This document shows positions 52,450 to 59,942 of a DNA stretch of 64,000 nucleotides, piece after piece (position 1 is the first letter of the stretch; each line of letters starts with the position of its first letter). A program made the translations under genes and the position numbers. Below the pieces are notes generated by a model. The model did not search any database, was not told the origin of the DNA, and saw only the letters and a list, made by a program, of their open reading frames with translations. Where the stretch lies: assembly GCF_018403265.1 (NCBI RefSeq), contig NZ_BOSI01000001.1, forward strand, positions 1,426,001 through 1,490,000. The letters run 5' to 3'. Origin of the DNA: Paenibacillus sp. J31TS4 (GTDB lineage: Bacteria > Bacillota > Bacilli > Paenibacillales > NBRC-103111).

Positions 52450-53508
52450 TTAGTAGCGGATTTCCTTGCCGGACTCCGCCGACTCGTAGATGCCGCACAG
52501 AATCTTCATCATCTCGACGCCGTCCTGCACCGGACTGAGCGTCTCCTTCATACCGCGGGCCGCATCGAGGAAGTGATTGATCTCGTTGCTGAAACCGGCG
52601 GCGAACTCGAACGTGCGCTTGTTGATCTGAGGATCGATGTTCAGAATCGTGTCGTACTTTTCGGCGATTATGGTGAGCTCCGGCTCCACCTCGGCTCCGC
52701 CCTTGGTGCCGTAAAGCTTGACGCTGAGCTCGTCTTTCTTTGCGTGCAGCGTGAAGCTGACGTCCACGAGCATCGAGGCGCCGTTCTCGAATTTGATCAA
52801 TGCGTTCGCTGCGTCTTCGACCGTGTTCTTGGACGCATCGTAGTCGGACGCACGGTAGAACGCGAGGTTTTCTACGTTCGCCCGGTTGCCCAGGCTGTTG
52901 TATGTATTGCCGGAAATCGACTTAACCTTCGGCCGGCCCATCAGGTACCAGGCGAGGTCGATGACGTGTACGCCGATGTCGATCAGCGGACCGCCGCCCG
53001 ACCGTTCCTTGTCGGCGAACCAGCCGCCCGGGTTGCCGAGTCGGCGCAGACAGGTCGCCTTGGCGAAGTAGACGTCGCCGAGATCACCTTGGTCGATGAA
53101 CTTCTTGAGCACCTGAGCGTTCTCCGCATAACGGCGCACGAAGCCAACCTGCAGCAGCTTGCCGCTGCGTTTGACGGCTTCCTCTACTTGGAGAGCTTCC
53201 TCGACGGTCATGCAAAGCGGCTTCTCGCAAAGCACATGCTTGCCCGCATCCAGTGCCGCGATGCTGATGGGAGCGTGGCTGTTGTTCCATGTGCATACGC
53301 TTACAGAGAAGATCTCCGGGTCTGCGAGCAGCTCGTTATAGTCGGTGTAAACTTTGGTCGCCCCGTACTTGGCCGCTTTCTCCTTGGCGCGCTCCTCGTT
53401 CAGGTCGCAAATGGCGTAAATTTCGACTTCCGGATTCTTCGCATACGAATCCAGATGTACCTGCGAAATGGAGCCTGCTCCGATTACGCCAATTTTCAGC
53501 TTGTTCAT
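52450..53508 (-). CDS. Gfo/Idh/MocA family oxidoreductase (inositol/sugar dehydrogenase-like)
   Basis: This 352-residue NAD(P)-dependent dehydrogenase has IGVIGAGSISQVHLDSYAK at the start, HVLCEKPLCMTVEEA with catalytic Lys, and DIGVHVIDLAWYLMG with Asp and His. It is closest in outline to scyllo-inositol or glucose dehydrogenases of this superfamily; substrate unproved. The ATG follows AGGAGAGGG. It is followed by its own terminator. An SBP gene lies further upstream on the same strand. Confidence 0.9.
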   Translation of the reverse strand: MNKLKIGVIGAGSISQVHLDSYAKNPEVEIYAICDLNEERAKEKAAKYGATKVYTDYNELLADPEIFSVSVCTWNNSHAPISIAALDAGKHVLCEKPLCMTVEEALQVEEAVKRSGKLLQVGFVRRYAENAQVLKKFIDQGDLGDVYFAKATCLRRLGNPGGWFADKERSGGGPLIDIGVHVIDLAWYLMGRPKVKSISGNTYNSLGNRANVENLAFYRASDYDASKNTVEDAANALIKFENGASMLVDVSFTLHAKKDELSVKLYGTKGGAEVEPELTIIAEKYDTILNIDPQINKRTFEFAAGFSNEINHFLDAARGMKETLSPVQDGVEMMKILCGIYESAESGKEIRY

Positions 53509-53615
53509 CCAGTTCCCTCTCCTGTCTTCATTTTACTTAACTGCTAGCTCTTAGTGTATAAGAACTAGCCTCCGGATTCAACCAATACTATGGAAATTTC
53601 CTCCGAAAATGCGCG

Positions 53616-53666
53616 GAGACCGGCCCGCACGGGAAGCCTATCGGGGGCTCCCAGCGGGCCGGTCTC
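53616..53666 (-). terminator. Long hairpin just after the SBP stop codon
   Basis: GAGACCGGCCCGC (53616-53628) and GCGGGCCGGTCTC (53654-53666) form a perfect 13-bp stem. A further GGGAAGCC/GGCTCCC stem fills the loop. It is 2 nt past the stop; the minus-strand U tail is weak (CGCGCATTTT). Confidence 0.55.
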
Positions 53667-53668
53667 GG

Positions 53669-55231
53669 TCAGCGAAGCGAGCGGCGCCATTCGTTGGCTT
53701 CCCGGGTGAGCTGCTCCCCGCCTCCCTGCTTCCACTCGGCGACGAACCGGTCGAATTCCGTGAGCGGCTTCTTCCCGTCGATGATGGCGGCGAACATATC
53801 GCGCTGCAGCTCAAGAAGGCTTGCCTGGTACAGCCCTTCGGACGGAAGCGGCGACTTGACCGCATTCTCGTAGCCCGCACCGGGAAACTGGAACAGCCTG
53901 GCTTTGAGGGCGAGCAGCTCCGGATTCTGCTGCTTCTTCAGAAACTCCGGCTGCGCGAACGGAGTGAACGTGATATGCGCTCCGATGCGGGCCTGCTCCA
54001 CCGGGTCGCGGAAGCCTTCCTTCATGACGATCGAGTACCCGTCCTCTCCGATCTCGTAGTGCACGCCCTCCTCCCCGAATTTGGCCCTGAGGAAAAAGGA
54101 GTAGTCGCTGTAAAGCGCATCCCAAATCTGCATGATCCGGTGCCTCTTCTCGGGCTCCGCCTGCTGGCCGAACGCCATATAGCTTCCGCCGACGAGTCCC
54201 GGCGTGCTGTTGCCGAATTTGCCCTCCGGCCCTACCGGCGGCGGGCCGAGAGCGATCCGCCCCCGGCCTCCGGTCGCCTCGGCGAGCAGCTTGGTGTTAT
54301 CCCCGCCGGACGAGCTGCCGTCCCCGCTCGCCGGCAGCCAGTGGTAGTAGGAGCCGTGCGTGGTGACGCCGATCCTGCCGTTCACGAACGCATGCGAGAC
54401 GGCCCAATAGCCGCCATTGTTCTCGCCGGCCGCCCATTCCGGGTCGATCACGCCGTCCTGCCGCCAACGCGCCAGCGTCTCGAGCGCGCGCCGAGTTTCC
54501 GGGAGAATGCCGCTCCAGACCAGTTCCCCGCCGCGCTCGGTCCACATCTCGGGATGAACGCCGTATGCGCCGTAGACGTCGATCATGCCGTCCTTGCTCA
54601 TGCCGTGCGTATCCCGGAGCCCGTTGCCGTTCGGATCGCCGTTCCGGAACCGGTATACGGCCTCCTCGAACTCCTCGAGCGTCTCCGGCGTCTTGGTTAT
54701 GCCGACTCGCTCCAGCCAGTCCTGGCGCCATGCGGTCGCCAGGCTGTAGACGCCGTCGCTGTTGATGCCGGGAATGCCGATGTACTCGCCCTTGTAGCGG
54801 ACATACTCCCAGAGGCGCGGATCGCAGGAGTCCACAAGCCGCTTGTAATGGGGCATATACGTTTCGAGCTCCTGCTGGGTGAACCCCGCAATGACGCCCT
54901 GCCGGGCGAACTTCTGCAGATCGCTGCCCGAATAGACGGTCATGAAATCCGGAATCCGGCCCTCGGACAGTTTCTCGCCCAGCATCTGCCCGCGCTTCGT
55001 CACATCCAGATTCCAGACGTTCAACCGGACGTTGAAGCGCGCCTCGAGCCATCGCTTCACCGGCGCGTCCTCCGCCACCGGCCCGTATTGGTAAGTGAGC
55101 CAGTCGATCGAGAACGGGCGGACAAAATCCGTGCTCGCCGCCCCTTTGCTGTCCTCGCAGCCTGCAATCCCGGCGGCCAGTGCGCCGGCCAGCAGCGCGC
55201 CCCCTATCCGCAGCAGCAGATCTACCTTCAT
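53669..55231 (-). CDS. Orphan extracellular solute-binding lipoprotein (LplA/family 1-like)
   Basis: This 520-residue lipoprotein has signal ALAAGIAGCEDS with lipid Cys at about residue 25. It is like the large Paenibacillus sugar/oligosaccharide-binding lipoproteins (DIKRWLEARFNV-type start, NGDPNGNGLRDTHG, a Ca-binding-like Asp/Asn loop). No permease genes lie next to it, so it must share a transporter encoded elsewhere or act as a sensor. ATG 55231 follows GGAAGGAAG; the frame is open upstream without a better signal peptide. Ends in a strong hairpin. Confidence 0.87.
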   Translation of the reverse strand: MKVDLLLRIGGALLAGALAAGIAGCEDSKGAASTDFVRPFSIDWLTYQYGPVAEDAPVKRWLEARFNVRLNVWNLDVTKRGQMLGEKLSEGRIPDFMTVYSGSDLQKFARQGVIAGFTQQELETYMPHYKRLVDSCDPRLWEYVRYKGEYIGIPGINSDGVYSLATAWRQDWLERVGITKTPETLEEFEEAVYRFRNGDPNGNGLRDTHGMSKDGMIDVYGAYGVHPEMWTERGGELVWSGILPETRRALETLARWRQDGVIDPEWAAGENNGGYWAVSHAFVNGRIGVTTHGSYYHWLPASGDGSSSGGDNTKLLAEATGGRGRIALGPPPVGPEGKFGNSTPGLVGGSYMAFGQQAEPEKRHRIMQIWDALYSDYSFFLRAKFGEEGVHYEIGEDGYSIVMKEGFRDPVEQARIGAHITFTPFAQPEFLKKQQNPELLALKARLFQFPGAGYENAVKSPLPSEGLYQASLLELQRDMFAAIIDGKKPLTEFDRFVAEWKQGGGEQLTREANEWRRSLR

Positions 55232-55285
55232 TGCTGTCCAACTTCCTTCCTGTTGTCGGATCGGCCGATTCATCCTTATCGGGGC

Positions 55286-56113
55286 CTAAGCTTGCGGGGC
55301 GGCCGCACGCGCGTACTCCTCCCAGCCCATGCCGACATGCTCCGGCTTGTGGGCGTCCGAGCCGTAGACGACCGCAATCCCCTCGTCTATGCAGCGGCCC
55401 AGGAACCATTCCGGCACATAAGAACGGCCGCATGTCGGTACCCGCAGCCCCGCCATATTCACGTCCAGGCCGACTCCCGCTGCCGCGAGTCTGGGCACTA
55501 GCCGCTCCAGCCTCCGCTCGATCTGGGCCATGTCGATCGGCGGCAGAACGAGCCGGAATTTCTCGATCAGGTTGACGTGCCCGATTCGCTTCGTCCCGCC
55601 CGGCAGCCGGGCCGCGATGCCGATCGCCTCCTCCACATGGTCGTAGTATTCTTCGACCACCCGCTCCATTGAGCCGTAGTAGGAGATGAGCCCCTCGCGA
55701 AAGTCGTCCGGCGTGAAGTCGATACACCGCATGCCGCGCTTGCCGGGCAAATAGTGCACCGAAACGATATAATCGTCCAGCCGTTCTCCGAACCGGTCGA
55801 CCAGCCCGAACGTGAACGCCTCCGCGCCGGGCAGGTAATCCAGCTCGAGCCCGGCCAGCACCTCGAGCCTTCCTTCGTACGCGCACTTATGCCGCTCCAC
55901 CTCATCCAGGTAAGCCGGCATCTCGTCCATGCCCATCGCCAGTTCGGCCATCAGCCCTTCATCGTCGACCCACCGCTCGGGAAGCGGCGGATGCTCCGTG
56001 ACGCTGTAGCGCGTAAAGCCAAGCGCTGCCGCGCGCTCCAGATACTCCCCGAGACCCGCCGGATTGCCGTGCTTGCAGAACGACGTATGCGTGTGCCCGT
56101 CCCATTTGACCAT
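55286..56113 (-). CDS. PHP-domain phosphatase (HisJ/histidinol-phosphatase family)
   Basis: This 275-residue protein has the PHP metal motif DGHTHTSFCKHGN at the start. TRYSVTEHPPLP, GLELDYLPGAE, VSVHYLPG, GHVNLIEKFR and VYGSDAHKPEHVG are the further trinuclear-site residues. HisJ hydrolyses L-histidinol phosphate; PHP relatives hydrolyse other phosphates. No his genes are nearby, so the assignment is family-level. The ATG follows GGAAGGAAGTGG. It lies upstream of the SBP gene on the same strand. Confidence 0.87.
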   Translation of the reverse strand: MVKWDGHTHTSFCKHGNPAGLGEYLERAAALGFTRYSVTEHPPLPERWVDDEGLMAELAMGMDEMPAYLDEVERHKCAYEGRLEVLAGLELDYLPGAEAFTFGLVDRFGERLDDYIVSVHYLPGKRGMRCIDFTPDDFREGLISYYGSMERVVEEYYDHVEEAIGIAARLPGGTKRIGHVNLIEKFRLVLPPIDMAQIERRLERLVPRLAAAGVGLDVNMAGLRVPTCGRSYVPEWFLGRCIDEGIAVVYGSDAHKPEHVGMGWEEYARAAAPQA

Positions 56114-56195
56114 GGTGCCACTTCCTTCCCCGCAAATAATCCTAATTATAACGCGGTTTGTCCGTTATACAAGATCCCGCCGGACGGACAGACAA

Positions 56196-56228
56196 CAAAA
56201 AAAACCGGCGCCCGAGAGGCGCCGGTTC
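56196..56228 (-). terminator. Terminator of the CsbD gene
   Basis: On the minus strand AACCGGCGCC pairs with GGCGCCGGTT around TCTCG, followed by T6-8. Confidence 0.88.
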
Positions 56229-56240
56229 CTGCCGTTTCCC

Positions 56241-56474
56241 CTAACGGGTCGGCGTATTGGTATCGATATCACTATCCTTGAAGCGGTTGGTCCAGGTATC
56301 GTACTCCCGCTCCGCGTCGTCCTTCGTATGGCCATAGCGTTCCTGGAGCTTGCCGACCAGCTTGTCCTTCTCGCCGCTGATTACGTCGAGGTCGTCATCT
56401 GTCAGCTTGCCCCACTGCTTTTTGGCTTCGCCCTTCAGCTGGTTCCATTTGCCCTTGAATACGTTGCTATCCAT
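56241..56474 (-). CDS. CsbD family general stress protein
   Basis: This 77-residue protein has the CsbD core NVFKGKWNQLKGEAKKQWGKLTDD-type helix (FKGKWNQLKGEAKKQWGK) and KLVGKLQERYGHTKDDAE. CsbD is a small disordered stress protein controlled by sigma-B in B. subtilis. ATG 56474 follows AAAGGGGAG. A sigma-B-like element lies 55-80 nt upstream (56527-56552). It has its own terminator. Confidence 0.9.
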   Translation of the reverse strand: MDSNVFKGKWNQLKGEAKKQWGKLTDDDLDVISGEKDKLVGKLQERYGHTKDDAEREYDTWTNRFKDSDIDTNTPTR

Positions 56475-56526
56475 AGTCTGCACTCCCCTTTTTCAAACAA
56501 AGTGATGGTGCGTCTACAGATCCTTT

Positions 56527-56552
56527 TTACCCAAGAACGGCCAGCCTGAATC
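56527..56552 (-). promoter_or_regulatory. Weak sigma-B-like promoter of the CsbD gene
   Basis: On the minus strand GATTCA (56547-56552), 14 nt, GGGTAA (56527-56532). The -10 is good and the -35 matches 4 of 6. Confidence 0.35.
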
Positions 56553-56573
56553 TTTGGCAGCCTCCTGCCGCAC

Positions 56574-56843
56574 TCACGCGCTCCGGTGGCGCAGCCCCTG
56601 GATGCCCCCTGCCGGCAGGAGCCGCGGGGACCTGTCTCCGGGATCCGCGTCCGGCGGTGCGGCGGCGGAACGCTGGTCCTCAAGCCACGCGTCGAGATCC
56701 TCTTCCTGCCGGAAGGCGCTCCTTAGCCAGATCTCCACCCACTCAGAAAAAGGCAGCTGCCGCACCCACGGCTGGTTTTTGGCCACATAGGGACTGGAAT
56801 AGAAATCGCCAAGCTTGTCCAAGAGACGGTCGTCGATTGTCAT
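56574..56843 (-). CDS. Conserved hypothetical protein (89 residues)
   Basis: ATG 56843 follows AAGGAGGAGACC. The product is hydrophilic. Residues 1-55 (FYSSPYVAKNQPWVRQLPFSEWVEIWLRS) look ordered and Trp-rich; the tail is Pro/Gly/Asp-rich. I recognise no family. It lies just upstream of the CsbD gene on the same strand. Confidence 0.6.
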   Translation of the reverse strand: MTIDDRLLDKLGDFYSSPYVAKNQPWVRQLPFSEWVEIWLRSAFRQEEDLDAWLEDQRSAAAPPDADPGDRSPRLLPAGGIQGLRHRSA

Positions 56844-56993
56844 AGCGGTCTCCTCCTTTGGGCATTTCTAACCGGGCGGGTGCTGCGCACGCCGCAGAGC
56901 GGAGGCCCTGACGCTGTATCCAATTTCCACTTGCCGAACAGGGCCGTCCAGGTCTACAATAAAACCGAGAAACAGGGGAACAGGTGTTTGCCT

Positions 56994-57389
56994 ATGGATT
57001 CCAAGCAGTCTTATCAAATTCCCGGCACGCTGGGCGAAGCCGATCAAGCCAGAATCAAGGAGCTTGTGCTGCTGCCCATTTTGCTGACGCTGCTCGAACG
57101 GGACCGCCGGGCGGTCGAATCGTCCTCTCTCAAGATGAAGGAGGCCTATCTGGCCTGGCTGGAGCGGGCAGCCGACGCGGTGCACCGCGACCTCGCCGCG
57201 ATCCGCCGCTCTCTCAAGGAGAAGAAGATCTCCCTCTACCTCGAAGCCAAGGACGAGAGCGGCATCCGCTATCTGTATGTATACCGCGGCTACCAGGACC
57301 GGATGTTCCTGCGCTGGGAATACGTGAAGGCCGAGGTGGAGGAGCGGCTCGCCGCCTATACCCGTCCGGCGGGGCATCCGCCCGAATAA
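56994..57389 (+). CDS. Conserved hypothetical protein (131 residues)
   Basis: This soluble protein begins MDSKQSYQIPGTLGEADQ. It has a helical stretch (LVLLPILLTLLERDRRAVE) and a basic charged centre (RRSLKEKKISLYLEAKDESG), and it ends in RYLYVYRGYQDRMFLRWEYVKAEVEERL. I do not recognise the family. ATG 56994 has only a weak AACAGGGGAACAGG upstream; an in-frame extension to 56880 is possible but less likely. It is divergent from the 56574 gene. Confidence 0.65.
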   Translation: MDSKQSYQIPGTLGEADQARIKELVLLPILLTLLERDRRAVESSSLKMKEAYLAWLERAADAVHRDLAAIRRSLKEKKISLYLEAKDESGIRYLYVYRGYQDRMFLRWEYVKAEVEERLAAYTRPAGHPPE

Positions 57390-57456
57390 CGGGCCTCTTC
57401 CGTGCGCGGCGCCGTGCCGAAGCGCGTAAGGCCCGGGGAACGCGTCTTGAAGACGG

Positions 57457-57936
57457 CTAGATGGCGTGGGCGACCGGCTCGGCATTCAAGTCCGTCCGCT
57501 TCCCCGCCGATTCCGGCCAGCTGAGCGCATACTCCTCGACTGAGACTAGCAGGATGTCGCGGATCGTAGGCAGCTGGAGAACGGGCTCGCTCTGGAGGAC
57601 CGTGTGCTTCAGCCGCGCAGCGGAAGCCGACACCGTCCAGGCGTCGCCCGGCTCGGCGGGTCCGGCCAGTTCCAGCTGCAGCCGGCCGCTGACGTGAAAC
57701 CGGTGGCTGTATTCCGTCTCGCGGACCTGTATCCATTCCAGCGAGCGAATGCCCGCTACCGGGACCAGCATCGCGGCTCCTTTCTCGTCGGCCAGCACCA
57801 GGCTCTGCAGGTGGAGATTCCAACGATTCAAGGTGGACTGCGCTTGCTGGATGGCCGCTTGCTTGCTCAGGGCAGGAACGGTTAGTGTCACAATAGCTTC
57901 AAACATGCCGCGGGAAATGCCCGGTTTGCTCATCAT
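57457..57936 (-). CDS. Conserved hypothetical protein (159 residues)
   Basis: It begins MMSKPGISRGMFEAIVTLTV after GAAGGAGGAG. It contains an ACT-like opening (ALSKQAAIQQAQSTLNRWNL), and beta-rich HFHVSGRLQLELAGPAEPGD and SARLKHTVLQS segments. No signal peptide or membrane helix is present. I recognise no named family. It converges with the 56994 gene. Confidence 0.6.
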   Translation of the reverse strand: MMSKPGISRGMFEAIVTLTVPALSKQAAIQQAQSTLNRWNLHLQSLVLADEKGAAMLVPVAGIRSLEWIQVRETEYSHRFHVSGRLQLELAGPAEPGDAWTVSASAARLKHTVLQSEPVLQLPTIRDILLVSVEEYALSWPESAGKRTDLNAEPVAHAI

Positions 57937-58179
57937 TTTCGGAATGCTCCTCCTTCATGGTGGATCTTCAGTTGCATCCTTTCAGATCTATGCGATCCTT
58001 TCCGAATCTATACCCGCATTCAAGTATAATGCCTCGCCTTCGCAAAAGTTGTCTAACGGGCGGGGACAATCCGGCAGAGGTTTTGTCGAACCTTGCCGCT
58101 GTTTTCTCCTTCGCGTAAGCGGGTAAAAGGGGATAAAGACGATATGCGCAAAGGACAAACTGCGCAAGGAGGGACGAGC

Positions 58180-58524
58180 ATGGCCAAACAAACCTACTAC
58201 GTGAGCATCGCCCCGAACGAGATCGTACCCGATCCTCTGCCATCGAACACGACCCAATTCGAGATTCTCGCCGACGACGGCGACCTCGCCCGGCTCCAGG
58301 ATCTGTTCGAGAAGACGACGGATACCGAGAACCGGCTGGTCGAGCGTGCTTCTACCCCGTATGAGGAGTTCGAGCAGGAGGAAGAGCAGGACGAGAAGAA
58401 CGAGCTGTACGATGAGCGGCTGCAGAATGTGTACCGGCTCATTTACGAGCTTGGGACGGAGAAGACCCGGGCACATATCCGGAAGATGGACGTCCTGTCG
58501 GGAGAGCTGCACGAGGATTCCTGA
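58180..58524 (+). CDS. Conserved hypothetical acidic protein (114 residues)
   Basis: ATG 58180 follows AAGGAGGGACG. The protein begins MAKQTYYVSIAPNEIVPD, has an acidic centre (YEEFEQEEEQDEKNELYDE) and ends LGTEKTRAHIRKMDVLSGEL. I do not recognise the family. An ATG 36 nt earlier in frame lacks a ribosome site. It is followed by an imperfect hairpin with a T7 run. Confidence 0.7.
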   Translation: MAKQTYYVSIAPNEIVPDPLPSNTTQFEILADDGDLARLQDLFEKTTDTENRLVERASTPYEEFEQEEEQDEKNELYDERLQNVYRLIYELGTEKTRAHIRKMDVLSGELHEDS

Positions 58525-58570
58525 GCCCGTCCGGGAAAGGCGAAGGTACACAAAGAAGATCTGCCCAGTT

Positions 58571-58600
58571 AGAGAGCTGCCGCGAGCGGGGCTCTTTTTT
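58571..58600 (+). terminator. Probable terminator after the 58180 gene
   Basis: GAG...CTC and CCG/CGG arms give a short interrupted stem followed by T7. Confidence 0.45.
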
Positions 58601-58730
58601 TATGCCGCTCGTTCAAGATGGAGAGAGCAGCCGCGGATAGCCAGGCGTGCGCGGAACGGCCGGGGTGCCCCGGGCATACGCTATGACAGCGGCGGTCCGA
58701 TCGGCCGCGAGGAGAGGGAGAGTGGGAACG

Positions 58731-59012
58731 ATGAGCGCCAAGCCCGAGAAGAAGCCGACCGGGACCGGGGAGACGAAACGAAGCAGGCCCTCGCGCAAGG
58801 AAGTGCTCGATGCGCGCAAAGGAATGCTCGCGCTTCGAAAGGAGCTGGAGGGCAAGCGCAAGAAGCTCGAGGGCCAGACCAAGCAGCTGCGCAAGCTGGC
58901 ACGGACGCAGGATATGCCCGTTTGGGTCGACGAGGCCGCGAACCTGTACACCAAGGAGAATTACAGTTATATGGACATGCTGAAGCATCTTCGCAAGAAT
59001 AAGATTCTCTAA
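58731..59012 (+). CDS. Conserved hypothetical basic coiled-coil protein (93 residues)
   Basis: ATG 58731 follows GAGGAGAGGGAGAG. The protein begins MSAKPEKKPTGTGETKRSRP. A strongly charged helix follows (ARKGMLALRKELEGKRKKLE, about 28-60), then WVDEAANLYTKENYSYMDML. No known family. The 59013-59278 stretch beyond it is GC-rich and shows no convincing gene. Confidence 0.65.
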   Translation: MSAKPEKKPTGTGETKRSRPSRKEVLDARKGMLALRKELEGKRKKLEGQTKQLRKLARTQDMPVWVDEAANLYTKENYSYMDMLKHLRKNKIL

Positions 59013-59278
59013 GCCTTCGCATGAGAGAGCGAGGCAGCCAGCTATGGCGGCGGGCGAAGCGACGGCGCTGTGCGGAGACGGGGCGCGCAGCGGAGCGAGG
59101 CGGCTGCGGGCTGCCCGCACAGCGGGGTGGCGGGCGGTTCCGCGGCCGGCTGGATCGGCAGCAGCGAGCGGTGCGCTTGAGCCGGGGAGCGGAGCTGCTT
59201 CGCCTCCGCACCAGCGGGGACAAGCCCGCCGCAGACGGAGGAGCCGCTCCGAGCGCCGCTGCAGGAGCCGCCGCGTGC

Positions 59279-59749
59279 TCACGGGTTGGAGCACGCCCTG
59301 CATCCCCCGCCCACCGCTGGGCCGCTTTCGCCCGCCGCACGGCCGCCTCCGGCAGCGGCCGCGCCGGCCTCGCCGGCGACGGACGGAGCTGGCAGCTGCC
59401 GAATATGCTTGGTGCGGCTGTCGGCGTGCAGCTGCAGGAGGGAGCCGACCTGCAGCACGGCACCGACCGACAGCGAGGTCACTCTGACCGTCCCCACCTC
59501 AATCAGCGGGTTTGGATTGTCGCGGCGGAACGTCACTTCCTCTGTCTCGGGCAGATGGCCAAGCGGCATCTCGAACAGCGGATCGCCGGCGACCCCTCCC
59601 TCCCTGCCCTCAAAGTACTCAACCTTGCGCTGCACCGCATATATTTTGGCTTCCGGCGTCAAATATCCGATATCCCCAACATGCAGGCTGGAGCCGAATA
59701 GCACAACGTTGACACTCACCGATCCGGCGAGAGACGTTCTCCACTGCAT
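59279..59749 (-). CDS. gerPE: Spore germination protein GerPE
   Basis: This 156-residue protein is the GerPE component of the GerP complex, which sits in the spore coat and lets small germinants reach receptors. MQWRTSLAGSVSVNVVLFGSSLHVGD at the start (VNVVLFGSSLHVGDI) and VGTVRVTSLSVGAVLQVGS at the end of the core are typical. The last 40 residues are Ala/Gly-rich and unusual. It lies 7 bp after gerPD. A gerPF gene, expected next, is not found. Confidence 0.85.
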   Translation of the reverse strand: MQWRTSLAGSVSVNVVLFGSSLHVGDIGYLTPEAKIYAVQRKVEYFEGREGGVAGDPLFEMPLGHLPETEEVTFRRDNPNPLIEVGTVRVTSLSVGAVLQVGSLLQLHADSRTKHIRQLPAPSVAGEAGAAAAGGGRAAGESGPAVGGGCRACSNP

Positions 59750-59756
59750 GCTGTCC

Positions 59757-59942
59757 TCAAGGCTCCGGGGGCAGCAGCTGGAAAGGACCGGTGAGGCACG
59801 ATTCCGGCGGCGTGTCGAATGCCGACGACAGGGAGATCACCTCGGCGTCGCCTACGATCGCCACGGATGAGCCGCCCACCCCGTAAATCTTGATCATTCC
59901 AACCTGAGTCCCTTCGTTTACCACATGCATATTTACGCTCAT
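59757..59942 (-). CDS. gerPD: Spore germination protein GerPD
   Basis: This 61-residue protein matches GerPD: VVNEGTQVGMIKIYGVGGSS and VFLIGDTE-type AIVGDAEVISLSSAFDTPPES. It belongs to the coat-located GerP set. It overlaps the GerPC stop by 4 nt (59939-59942). The gene order A-B-C-D-E matches Bacilli. Confidence 0.87.
   Translation of the reverse strand: MSVNMHVVNEGTQVGMIKIYGVGGSSVAIVGDAEVISLSSAFDTPPESCLTGPFQLLPPEP

Noticed and set aside
53609-55501. 630-codon open frame antisense to the SBP gene
   Set aside because: The SBP on the minus strand has a signal peptide, ribosome site and family motifs; this frame has none.
59013-59278. Hidden gerPF or other gene after gerPE
   Set aside because: No frame on either strand shows the GerPA/GerPF pattern or a ribosome site; sequence is GC-rich and low in information.
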